Shown here one piece after another: positions 46,678 to 55,266 of a DNA stretch of 64,000 bases. Position 1 is the stretch's first letter, and every line of letters starts with the position of its first letter. Source of the DNA: Fluviicola sp. (GTDB taxonomy: Bacteria > Bacteroidota > Bacteroidia > Flavobacteriales_D > Crocinitomicaceae); the NCBI GenBank assembly GCA_017983675.1, contig JAGOAZ010000004.1, forward strand, positions 62,001 to 126,000. Direction: 5' to 3'. The notes under the pieces are model-generated. The model was not told the origin of the DNA. It searched no databases and saw only the letters and a program-made list of their open reading frames with translations. A program made the position numbers and the translations under genes.

Positions 46678-47727
46678 ATGAAAAAAGCATTACTTTTTTT
46701 AGGATTACTATCATCTGTTGCGCAAGCGCAAGATTGTACCAAAATTTTCATCTCTGAATACGTTGAGGGTTGGTCAAACAACAAAGCGTTAGAAATTTAC
46801 AATCCATCAAATGTTGCTGTAGATTTGAGTGAGTATTTTGTTGCGCGTTATTCCAATGGATCTGCAACAGCAACTGTAGCAAATGCGGTTCAATTGTCAG
46901 GTACAGTTCCGGCAAGAGGTGTTTTCGTAGCAGTTTTGGACAAACGTGATCAAGCTGGTACTGGACAAGAAGCTCCAATTTGGGATTCATTAGAAGTACG
47001 TGCTGATGGATTCTTTTCACCAGTTTACAATACATCTAATGCTTTTTACTGGAATGGTAATGACGCTGTTATGTTGGCAAAAGGTGTTTTACCTACGACT
47101 TCTACAGCGAATGTAAATACTGCTGCAGGATTCCAAATTATTGATGTTTTTGGAAAAGTTGGACAAAATCCAGCGAATGAAACAGGTTCTTCGGCAAACA
47201 ATGACGGTGGTTGGTCAACTGGTTTCCCACACAACACTGGATTAGGGGTGATTGTAACTTCTGATCATTCATTGATTCGTAAACCAACAGTACTAAAAGG
47301 TGTGACTGCTGCTGTTTCGTTTTTTGATCCATTGTTAGAATACGATTCAATTCCTGCTGTAACGTATGTTATTGATGCAAATGGAGATACTTTATCTGGT
47401 GCAAGTGGAAATCCTATTTTGTTTGGTAATTGGTTCTCATTAGGAACACACAATTGTGCATGTAATAATTTAGGTGCAAACGAAAACGAAAAAGAGGAAG
47501 TTGTGATTTATCCAAATCCTTCTTTAGATGGTTTTATTGCTGTGAAAGGTGCAAGTTCAATCAAAGAAATTCAAATTTACAATGCCTTAGGTCAATATGT
47601 TGGAAAAGCGGTACACAATGCTGCAGCTACTATGACCTTGAAATTAGGAAATGATAGAGGTGTTTACATTTTACGCATTACACAAAACGACGGTTCTGTT
47701 TCTTCAAAACGCGTTGTAGTTAAATAA
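46678..47727 (+). CDS. Secreted lamin-tail-domain protein with T9SS sorting domain
   Basis: 349 residues. Signal peptide 1-18 (ends AQAQ). A lamin tail domain covers about 20-145: KIFISEYVEGWSNNKALEIYNPS (in part), VDLSEYFVARYSNG and NDAVMLAKG are typical of the LTD module often found with extracellular nucleases. A region rich in Gly, Asn and Thr follows (about 145-265), then a T9SS sorting domain starting VVIYPNPSLDG with IQIYNALGQYVG and GVYILRITQ. No catalytic domain. A terminator ends this gene just before the TonB receptor. Confidence 0.85.
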   Translation: MKKALLFLGLLSSVAQAQDCTKIFISEYVEGWSNNKALEIYNPSNVAVDLSEYFVARYSNGSATATVANAVQLSGTVPARGVFVAVLDKRDQAGTGQEAPIWDSLEVRADGFFSPVYNTSNAFYWNGNDAVMLAKGVLPTTSTANVNTAAGFQIIDVFGKVGQNPANETGSSANNDGGWSTGFPHNTGLGVIVTSDHSLIRKPTVLKGVTAAVSFFDPLLEYDSIPAVTYVIDANGDTLSGASGNPILFGNWFSLGTHNCACNNLGANENEKEEVVIYPNPSLDGFIAVKGASSIKEIQIYNALGQYVGKAVHNAAATMTLKLGNDRGVYILRITQNDGSVSSKRVVVK

Positions 47728-47740
47728 TAACAATTCATTC

Positions 47741-47777
47741 ACGAGGTCGGACTTGTTTCGGCCTCTTTTTTTTTGTT
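47741..47777 (+). terminator. Intrinsic terminator ending immediately before the TonB receptor start
   Basis: A 7-bp stem (GAGGTCG / CGGCCTC with one G-U pair, 9-base loop) followed by nine T. The T-run ends 4 bases before the ATG of the TonB receptor. Confidence 0.8.
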
Positions 47778-47778
47778 T

Positions 47779-50508
47779 ATGAATCGATTTTTACTTTTAT
47801 TTTCTTTATTCATTCCTGTTCTCTTTTTTGCTCAAAACAATTCAAAAGCAACAGGTACAGTTAAAGGTATAACCCAAATGAACAATGAAGTGCTACCTTT
47901 TGCATTCATTCAACTGACTGGTGGTTACAAAACCTATTCCAAAGAAAATGGTTCTTTTGAATTTTTAAACGTACCTTATGGTGATTATAAAATCACAGTA
48001 GGTTCAGAAGATTTAGATTCGCTAACGCTAAATTTCAGGTTAGATAAACCAGAAATAAATTTGGTGTTAAACTTGCGTGGAAGTATTGAAATTGAAGAGA
48101 TTAAAGTGATTGCGAATATTTCGCAAGACAGAAAAACGCCAGTGCCAATCACAAAAATTTCTGAAAAGAAAATCCTAGAAGAATTAGGTTCTCGTGATAT
48201 TCCGATGTTATTAAACGCAACTCCTGGTGTTTACGCAACACAAACTGGAGGAGGAGACGGAGACGCGCGTATTACCGTGCGTGGTTTTGATCAACGTAAT
48301 ATTGGAGTTTTAATTGATGGTGTGCCGGTCAATGACATGGAAAATGGCGCTGTTTACTGGTCAAACTGGTTTGGATTAGACGCAATTACTAGTCAAATTC
48401 AATTGCAACGCGGTTTAGGTGCAACCAAATTATCAATGCCCTCTGTTGGTGGTTCGATGAATATTGTCACGCAAGGTATTGGAGGTAGAAAAGGAATCAC
48501 ATATAAACAAGAATATGCTACGGGTGATTTTTTCCGTTCGTCTTTAACCTATAATTCGGGCTTATTAAAAAATGGATACGGTGTTACTTTTTCAGGTTCT
48601 TACAAAAAAGGAAACGGTTGGGTGGAAGGGACCAATACAGAAGGGGCCTTTTATTATGTAAAAGTGCAAAAGAAATTGGTCAATCACTTAATTTCCCTTT
48701 CAGCATTTGGAGCGCCTCAAAAACATGGTCAACGTTCGTTTAATCAAAAAATACAATATTGGGATTCTAACATAGCTCGTGAGTTGGGCGCAACTCCTGA
48801 CTACACAACTCCAATGGATAGAGGTGTGCGCTTCAATCAACATTATGGTTACATTACTAATGAATATGGAAAACGAGAAGTTAAAAACGAACGTTTGAAC
48901 TATTACCACAAACCACAAATAACGTTGAAGGATTTCTGGACAGTCAACAAAAAATTATCCATTTCAAACATTGCATACATGTCCATCGGAAGAGGTGGAG
49001 GAACACGTTTAGCCAACTCAAGTGGTATATCATATACTACAGAAGGCATTATCGATTGGGATCAAATTGTACAAACGAATCGTGTAGATCAGTTATTTGG
49101 TGGTCCAAATATCGATCCTCAATATTCAATGACCGAGTTGAAATCAACACAAGTACTCGTTTCAAGTGTAAACAACCATTTTTGGGTAGGTTATTTGAGT
49201 CAATTTCAATACAACTATTCGAAAAATCTATCGATTTCAGGGGGACTTGATTACCGCTATTACAAAGGTTCGCATTACCAAGAAATCAATGATATTTTAG
49301 GCGGTGATTATTACATCAATTCATCCGATTTGAATAACGCGTCACCAATGCGAAGAAAAGGTGATAAAATAGCTTTGAACTCGTACAACAAAGACAGAGA
49401 TGGGTTTGTACAATGGGGAGGTGTTTTTGGTTCAGTTGAATATTCAAATACTCGTTGGACAACTTTTGTGAATGTTTCAGGAGTATTGAATTCCTACAAA
49501 GGAGTTGATTACTTCATGAAAAAGCGCTTAACAGTTGGTGACACTGTTTTAGAAATTGGCGCAACCGATACAATTGTTTATGATGGGAATACTTACAATG
49601 CTTCATCAGAAGGATTGGAATACAACAAAACAGATTGGAAAGTTATACCTGGTGCTACAATCAAAGCAGGTGCGAGTTATACCTTGAACGAAGAATCAAC
49701 AGTTTTCATGAACTTAGGTTATTTGTCACGAACACCACAATTTAGCAATGTGATTGATAATAATACAAATACGTTTTTCAAAGCCATTGAAAATGAAGTA
49801 ATACAAGCATTGGAATTGGGTTACAATTATGCCGATAAACGTTTTGGCGTAAGTGTCAATGCTTACGCAACGAATTGGAAGAATAAACCTTTTCCGTTTG
49901 GTGTTTCAATTCCTGATCCATTAGATCCAACAAGTAGTATATTTTTGAATATTAACGGGATGGATGCGATTCATTATGGGGGAGAAATCGATTTTGCTTA
50001 TAAAGTCAATAAAAAAATATCTGGAGAATTTATGTTCTCCTATGGCGATTGGAAATGGAATTCTTCCGAAACATTCTATGTTCCTGAGTTTGATTACTCC
50101 TTTACTTTCGATGCGAAAGGTGTAAGTGTTGGAGATGCTGCTCAAACGATGATGAACATTGGGTTCCGTTACGAACCAATGGAAAGATTGTACATCAAAC
50201 TTCAGTACCAATGGTTTGATCGTTATTATGCCAATTTTAACCCATTCTTTTTGCAAGGAGCTAATGGAGGACGTGAGTCGTGGCAAATACCATCTTATGG
50301 TTTGTTGAATTTGTTCGCAGGATATTCTCATAAAATCAATAAAGTGAATTTATTTTTTAATGGTTCTATTACGAACGTATTAAATAGTAAATTTATAGCT
50401 GATGCTACCAATAATTTTTATGCACCTGCAAATTTTGATGCCAATTCGGCCTCTGTAATGTTTGGTCAAGGATTCCGATTTAATCTTTCACTCGGAGTTC
50501 AATTTTAA
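47779..50508 (+). CDS. TonB-dependent outer-membrane receptor of the putative nucleic-acid-utilisation unit
   Basis: 909 residues from the ATG at 47779; an in-frame TTG at 47773 is not preferred. Signal peptide about 1-19 (ends FFAQ). A carboxypeptidase-regulatory-like domain (about 25-110) precedes a plug with LLNATPGVYATQTGG and ITVRGFDQRNIGVLIDGVPV (about 150-190), then a barrel ending in FNLSLGVQF. It lies 18 bases upstream of the T9SS endonuclease and heads a five-gene run, so it may import a product of extracellular nucleic-acid breakdown. The substrate is inference from neighbours only. Confidence 0.88.
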   Translation: MNRFLLLFSLFIPVLFFAQNNSKATGTVKGITQMNNEVLPFAFIQLTGGYKTYSKENGSFEFLNVPYGDYKITVGSEDLDSLTLNFRLDKPEINLVLNLRGSIEIEEIKVIANISQDRKTPVPITKISEKKILEELGSRDIPMLLNATPGVYATQTGGGDGDARITVRGFDQRNIGVLIDGVPVNDMENGAVYWSNWFGLDAITSQIQLQRGLGATKLSMPSVGGSMNIVTQGIGGRKGITYKQEYATGDFFRSSLTYNSGLLKNGYGVTFSGSYKKGNGWVEGTNTEGAFYYVKVQKKLVNHLISLSAFGAPQKHGQRSFNQKIQYWDSNIARELGATPDYTTPMDRGVRFNQHYGYITNEYGKREVKNERLNYYHKPQITLKDFWTVNKKLSISNIAYMSIGRGGGTRLANSSGISYTTEGIIDWDQIVQTNRVDQLFGGPNIDPQYSMTELKSTQVLVSSVNNHFWVGYLSQFQYNYSKNLSISGGLDYRYYKGSHYQEINDILGGDYYINSSDLNNASPMRRKGDKIALNSYNKDRDGFVQWGGVFGSVEYSNTRWTTFVNVSGVLNSYKGVDYFMKKRLTVGDTVLEIGATDTIVYDGNTYNASSEGLEYNKTDWKVIPGATIKAGASYTLNEESTVFMNLGYLSRTPQFSNVIDNNTNTFFKAIENEVIQALELGYNYADKRFGVSVNAYATNWKNKPFPFGVSIPDPLDPTSSIFLNINGMDAIHYGGEIDFAYKVNKKISGEFMFSYGDWKWNSSETFYVPEFDYSFTFDAKGVSVGDAAQTMMNIGFRYEPMERLYIKLQYQWFDRYYANFNPFFLQGANGGRESWQIPSYGLLNLFAGYSHKINKVNLFFNGSITNVLNSKFIADATNNFYAPANFDANSASVMFGQGFRFNLSLGVQF

Positions 50509-50526
50509 TTTTAAAAAAACAAAACG

Positions 50527-52797
50527 ATGAATAAAAAAATGTTAGTAAGCTTGTGTGTGTTGGGAAGTTTCTTCTCATTCGGACAAGCAAACATTGGTGC
50601 AGCTAGAAACCTTGTAATTGGTCAAACAGTGACTGTAAGAGGTGTTGCAACAAATGGACCGGAACTAGGTGCAATTCGTTACATTCAAGATGGGACAGGT
50701 GCAATTCCTGCTTATGGATCTAATTTGAGTTCTGTATTACGTGGTGATTCTGTAGAAGTTACCGGTGTATTGTATGATTACAATGGCTTGTTAGAGATTT
50801 CTCCAACGAATTCATTTCAAGCATTAGGAGCGAGTACAACTCCAGCGGCATTACCTTTACCAATTTCAAATGTTGGTGAAGCTTACGAAGCTCAATTATT
50901 GCGTTTTGATAATGTAACATTTACTCAAACAGGAGCTTTTGCTGGAAATACAAATTATACTGTAACAGATGGAACAAACACGCTACAAGTTCGTGTAACA
51001 ACAGGTACAAATTTAGTTGGTGTAGCTATTCCTACAGTTCCAGTAACTGTTTTTGGATTGTTAGGACAGTTTAATACCTTCCAACTATTGCCTCGTGATG
51101 CAAATGATGTTATTCCTTATGTTGCACCAAACAAAGAAATTAATGTTAAAATTGGTGGAGTCAACTATTTGACTGGTACTCAATATGTCGTTGGAACAAA
51201 TGCTGTTACTTCCGTAACTATTCAAAATATCGGAATAGGTAATTTAACTGTTTCTGGAGCTGGATTCTCTGGAACAAATGCTTCAGAGTTTACCACAACA
51301 TTTACTAATCAAATAATTGGTGGAAATGGAACTGCTAACTTAACAATCCAATTCAATCCAACAGGAAATGGTTCTCGTTTTGGAACGTTAACAATCAATT
51401 CGGATGATGCAGATGAAGCAGCTTATGTTATTAATTTATATGGAATTGGTAATGATAATATAGCTTCACAACCTGCTGCTCAAGCTACAGGATTGGTGTT
51501 TAGTAATGTGAAAGCGTATGCGTTTAACGGAAGTTTTACGCCGAGTACAACAGCTGAAAACTATGTAGTTGTTTGGTCAAATGGAGCGCCTGTTTCTGGA
51601 GCACCAGTAGATGGAACGACATATCAACGTGGAGACATCATTGGAAATGGAAAAATTGCTTACATCGGTCCTGCAACTTCATTTGCACCAAGACACGTGA
51701 TTGCAAATCAAACGTATCATATTGCTGTTTATGCATTCAATGGACCAGCTGGATTTGAAAATTACAGAACTGCAGCTCCTTTAACTGGAACAGTTACTTC
51801 ACAAGGTCAACAAATTGGATCATATTATTCGGGGATCAATTCGCATGCAACTACGTTTATAAGTGATTTAACTACATTGATTAATCCTCATACAGTAATT
51901 ACTTATGGTAACTACAAACCAACTGTTATGAATCAATTTGAAGTAAGAGATACAACTCAAGGACGTTCATTTGTTGTTTGTTCGTATACAGGAGAACGTA
52001 AAGTTTTCAATGATCCATTTGACTGGACTGCTGTAGGTTACTCTCGTGAGCACTCTTATTGCCATTCTTGGATGCCAACTTTCCCAGCTGATGGAAATCC
52101 TGCAAAACCAGAATATTCTGATCAACATAACTTGTATCCTGTAAATCAAGCGCAAGCGAACTCTGTACGTAGTAATTTACCAATGGATATTGTAACAGGA
52201 AATGTTGTTTTCACTTATTTAGATGGGAAAGCAGGTTACAACGGAGCACAATTGGTGTATGAACCAAGAGATGAGCAAAAAGGAAATGCAGCACGTGCAA
52301 TGATGTACATGGCAACTGCTTACAACGGAACTAGTGGATTTGGTTGGGGATTAGGAGCGAATCAACCGCAAGCGATTATCAAAAGCTGGCATTACCAAGA
52401 TTTACCAGATAATTACGAAATTGCGCGTAACGAATACATTTTCTCGCAACAAAACAACCGTAATCCATTTGTTGATAGTGTTGATTTTGCTTGTGTTATC
52501 AACTTCACAAACATGACGTATGATGCTACAAATTGCGATTTGTCAATAAATGAATTATTGGATGCAAACTTTGTAGTATTCCCTGTACCAGCAACGACTG
52601 AATTGTATTTACAAGTGAATGGATTAACAATTGAGTCGTATTCAATTGTTGATGCTACGGGTAAATTGGTTGTTGCTAATACGAATCAATCGTTACCTGT
52701 TGTTCATTTGTCGACAGCTGATTTAGCAAAAGGAATCTATGTGGTAACTGTGACTACTTCAAAAGGAAAGGCAACACGTAATTTAGTGATTGAATAA
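50527..52797 (+). CDS. Secreted endonuclease I with accessory domains and T9SS sorting domain
   Basis: 756 residues. Signal peptide about 1-20. Then an OB-fold/DUF5689-like domain (about 22-195), a choice-of-anchor D type immunoglobulin-like domain (about 230-310, ending in VINLYGIG), a fibronectin-like segment, and the endonuclease I domain (about 435-680), whose metal-site motifs are Y505-S-R-E-H509-SYCHSW and D532-Q-H-N-LYPVNQAQANS. The last 70 residues are a T9SS sorting domain. Endonuclease I cleaves DNA, and often RNA, extracellularly. It is followed at 1 base by the nucleotidase C-domain lipoprotein. Confidence 0.9.
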   Translation: MNKKMLVSLCVLGSFFSFGQANIGAARNLVIGQTVTVRGVATNGPELGAIRYIQDGTGAIPAYGSNLSSVLRGDSVEVTGVLYDYNGLLEISPTNSFQALGASTTPAALPLPISNVGEAYEAQLLRFDNVTFTQTGAFAGNTNYTVTDGTNTLQVRVTTGTNLVGVAIPTVPVTVFGLLGQFNTFQLLPRDANDVIPYVAPNKEINVKIGGVNYLTGTQYVVGTNAVTSVTIQNIGIGNLTVSGAGFSGTNASEFTTTFTNQIIGGNGTANLTIQFNPTGNGSRFGTLTINSDDADEAAYVINLYGIGNDNIASQPAAQATGLVFSNVKAYAFNGSFTPSTTAENYVVVWSNGAPVSGAPVDGTTYQRGDIIGNGKIAYIGPATSFAPRHVIANQTYHIAVYAFNGPAGFENYRTAAPLTGTVTSQGQQIGSYYSGINSHATTFISDLTTLINPHTVITYGNYKPTVMNQFEVRDTTQGRSFVVCSYTGERKVFNDPFDWTAVGYSREHSYCHSWMPTFPADGNPAKPEYSDQHNLYPVNQAQANSVRSNLPMDIVTGNVVFTYLDGKAGYNGAQLVYEPRDEQKGNAARAMMYMATAYNGTSGFGWGLGANQPQAIIKSWHYQDLPDNYEIARNEYIFSQQNNRNPFVDSVDFACVINFTNMTYDATNCDLSINELLDANFVVFPVPATTELYLQVNGLTIESYSIVDATGKLVVANTNQSLPVVHLSTADLAKGIYVVTVTTSKGKATRNLVIE

Positions 52798-52798
52798 C

Positions 52799-53518
52799 AT
52801 GAAAGTAGCAATTGTTTTATCGATTGTCTTAATAGGAGCAGGTGTAACAGCCTGCTCTTCTTTTTTAACACCTCATTTAACGTCCAATCAAAATCAAGGT
52901 GTTGATCGATCGATTCAACCGAATAGTCAAATTGATTCATTGGTTGCACCTTATAAACTAGAATTAGATAAAGAAATGTCTCGCGTGATTGGTCAAGCTG
53001 TGGTTGCGTTGCAAGTTGCTCGTCCATCGAGTAATTTGGGATCGTGGGTAGCGGATGCAAGTCTCAATTATTTTCGTTCCATTGACAGCTTGAAAGCAGC
53101 ACCGGTAATTTGTATCATGAATACTGGCGGTATTCGTTCGGCTATTGCAAAAGGACCAATTACCGTTGGAGATATTTTCAAAGTCATGCCGTTTGATAAC
53201 CGGTTGGTTGCAATGAAATTGCCAATAAAAGCTAAATCGGATATAAGTGCTTATTTGAAAGCGACTGGTGGTGAGCCAATTGCAGGGTTTACAATTCAAA
53301 AGGGTGATATTGTATTTGACAAAGAATTCGATTCCTTTGATTACATTTGGGTTGTGACGACTGATTTTTTGGCTAATGGCGGTGATAAAATGAGTTTTTT
53401 TCAACAAGCAGCAGCCCGAATTGAAACGAATGTTTTGTTGAGGGATGTGTTGATGGAGGCCGTTCACACACAACAAGAAATTGGAAAAGAAAATTATTCA
53501 GCACGCATAAATTGGTAA
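52799..53518 (+). CDS. 5'-nucleotidase C-terminal domain as a separate lipoprotein
   Basis: 239 residues from the ATG at 52799. The signal sequence ends in a lipobox, GVTACSS, giving a lipidated cysteine at about residue 20. The rest is the substrate-binding domain of UshA-type 5'-nucleotidases: MNTGGIRSAI (the nucleotide-base contact), VGDIFKVMPFDNRL and TTDFLANGGDKMSFF. The catalytic metallophosphatase domain is absent here and is encoded by the next gene, 1 base downstream. This split arrangement with the C-domain first is known in Bacteroidota. It is 1 base after the endonuclease gene. Confidence 0.9.
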   Translation: MKVAIVLSIVLIGAGVTACSSFLTPHLTSNQNQGVDRSIQPNSQIDSLVAPYKLELDKEMSRVIGQAVVALQVARPSSNLGSWVADASLNYFRSIDSLKAAPVICIMNTGGIRSAIAKGPITVGDIFKVMPFDNRLVAMKLPIKAKSDISAYLKATGGEPIAGFTIQKGDIVFDKEFDSFDYIWVVTTDFLANGGDKMSFFQQAAARIETNVLLRDVLMEAVHTQQEIGKENYSARINW

Positions 53519-53519
53519 C

Positions 53520-54440
53520 ATGAAGCGGAGAAAATTCATTCAACAAACGAGTTTATTAGCTGGAGCAGCTTTGGTTGCTCCAACGTTGATGAGTGCAAAA
53601 GAGAAAACGACAAAATTGGTCATTCTTCATACAAATGACACACATTCCAATATTGAACCTTTTTCAGAGAACCATCCAAAATATCCAAATCTTGGAGGAG
53701 TTGCCAAAAGAGCAACGTTGATTCATCAAATACGAAGTCAAGAAGATAATGTCATTTTACTCGATGCAGGTGATATTTTTCAAGGAACACCTTATTTCAA
53801 TAAATACAAAGGTGTTCTGGAAATGAAAGTCATGCAAGAAATGAAATACGACGTTGTGACACTAGGGAATCATGATTTTGATATCGGAATTACTGGTTAT
53901 GTTGCAGCAAAACAACATGCAGATTTCCAAGTGGTGAATTGCAATTATCAGGTTGATAACGACGCTTTACAACAATTAATAGCACCAAGTACAATTTTGA
54001 AACGTGGAGGACTAAAAATTGGAATTATTGGTGTTGGCATTGATTTAAACGGGTTAATTCCTGCGGAAGTTACGCAACAAATAGCTTATAACGACCCAAT
54101 TGTTGCTGTTCAACAACAAGTTGATGCTCTTCAAGCAAAAAAATGTGATTACATTATTTGTTTGTCGCATTTAGGCTTTGATTATCCAACTGAAAACAAA
54201 GTTTCCGATAAAGTGTTAGCACAAAACACAGCGGGAATCGATTTGATAATTGGTGGGCATACGCATACTTTTTTAGGTTCGGCCGTTTCAGTGAAAAATA
54301 AAAGTGGCAATGAAACGTTAATTAATCAAGTTGGATACGCGGGCTTATTTTTAGGTCGAATTGATATTTCATTTCAAGCTGGAAAACACGTTGAAACAGT
54401 TAGTTCGGCCTTACCCATAAAACAAAATTTAACAGTTTAG
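53520..54440 (+). CDS. 5'-nucleotidase metallophosphatase domain protein with twin-arginine-like signal
   Basis: 306 residues. The N-terminus MKRRKFIQQTSLLAGAALVA has two arginines (residues 3-4) followed by a moderately hydrophobic stretch, consistent with Tat export. The metallophosphatase fold is complete: LHTNDTHSNIEPF (metal ligands), LDAGDIFQGTPYF, TLGNHDFDIG, SHLGFDYP and IIGGHTHTF. The nucleotide-binding domain is the preceding gene. Together they should release phosphate and nucleosides from nucleotides in the periplasm or on the surface. Confidence 0.92.
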   Translation: MKRRKFIQQTSLLAGAALVAPTLMSAKEKTTKLVILHTNDTHSNIEPFSENHPKYPNLGGVAKRATLIHQIRSQEDNVILLDAGDIFQGTPYFNKYKGVLEMKVMQEMKYDVVTLGNHDFDIGITGYVAAKQHADFQVVNCNYQVDNDALQQLIAPSTILKRGGLKIGIIGVGIDLNGLIPAEVTQQIAYNDPIVAVQQQVDALQAKKCDYIICLSHLGFDYPTENKVSDKVLAQNTAGIDLIIGGHTHTFLGSAVSVKNKSGNETLINQVGYAGLFLGRIDISFQAGKHVETVSSALPIKQNLTV

Positions 54441-54491
54441 GATGGAGTATTCAACTGAAATTAGTTACATTTATCTAATAAAAGTTAAGAA

Positions 54492-55193
54492 ATGAAAAAA
54501 ACAATTGGTTTAGTAATCAGCATTTTATCTGGTATTTCTTTGCTAAATGCTCAGCAAGTAGTAGTAAAACAACAATCAGGTACTTCAAAATCGACAAGTA
54601 GAAAATCTATTGAAAGAAACGTAGAAAACTATAACGCTTTCAAATTTGATCCCCTTCGCATGACGATTGGAGAAATCAATTTCAGTTGGGAAAAACGAAT
54701 AGATGACAAAGTTTCTGTCGAATTTGAATTAGGACCGACGATCTCTAATTTAGGAGGAAATCGTTTTTATTTTGATAGTTATAATCAATACCAAGTGAAT
54801 TCGCGCATGGGAGGATTAATATCAGCAGCAGTCCGCTATTACCCATTAGAAGGATTGTGGGCAATGAATAAATTATACATTTCGCCAAAGATAAAATACA
54901 GACGCTATAATTCAGACTACACTTCTTTGGAAATTCCATTACCAAATCAATCAGCTTATTCAAACGAAACGATGTTTACGTTCAATGTTGGTTACCAACA
55001 ATGGTTATCGAATAACTTCGCGTTTGATTATTATGTTGGATTAGGAATTGGTGGCTATAAATCAACGAATTACACCATGAATTCTGTGTATAATGGAAAC
55101 ACTCAGACGTACGATTACTCATGGAGAAAGAATACTGAAAATTATGCGAAATTGATTGGTGTGATAGGAATGAAAATTACGATTGGTAATTGA
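54492..55193 (+). CDS. Small outer-membrane beta-barrel protein, unrecognised
   Basis: 233 residues. Signal peptide about 1-20 (ends NAQQ). After a serine-rich linker, alternating polar and hydrophobic strands (MTIGEINFSWEKRI, VSVEFELGP, MGGLISAAVRYYPL and so on) predict a beta barrel of 8 to 10 strands; the C-terminus IGMKITIGN is less typical of outer-membrane proteins because it lacks a final aromatic residue. No family is recognised. It lies 51 bases after the nucleotidase gene and ends before a strong terminator, so it probably closes that transcription unit. Confidence 0.75.
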   Translation: MKKTIGLVISILSGISLLNAQQVVVKQQSGTSKSTSRKSIERNVENYNAFKFDPLRMTIGEINFSWEKRIDDKVSVEFELGPTISNLGGNRFYFDSYNQYQVNSRMGGLISAAVRYYPLEGLWAMNKLYISPKIKYRRYNSDYTSLEIPLPNQSAYSNETMFTFNVGYQQWLSNNFAFDYYVGLGIGGYKSTNYTMNSVYNGNTQTYDYSWRKNTENYAKLIGVIGMKITIGN

Positions 55194-55211
55194 TTAAAAA
55201 AAATTGAGATC

Positions 55212-55247
55212 AAAAAAAAACCTGGACTAAATCCAGGTTTTTTTTTG
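55212..55247. terminator. Strong bidirectional intrinsic terminator
   Basis: A perfect 15-bp stem (nine A, CCTGGA with TCCAGG, nine T; loop CTAAA) separates the small outer-membrane gene and the convergent lpdA. Confidence 0.93.
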
Positions 55248-55266
55248 CTTTATAAAAAGCCAATCT

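Noticed and set aside
49921..50331. A 136-residue open frame on the minus strand
   Set aside because: It is antisense to the TonB receptor barrel, with no family-like sequence or start context.
52964..53476. A 170-residue open frame on the minus strand
   Set aside because: It lies wholly inside the nucleotidase C-domain gene, has no recognisable motif and is a shadow of the real frame.
52799..54440. Split 5'-nucleotidase as a frameshifted pseudogene
   Set aside because: Domain order is reversed relative to a single chain and both parts have their own export signals.
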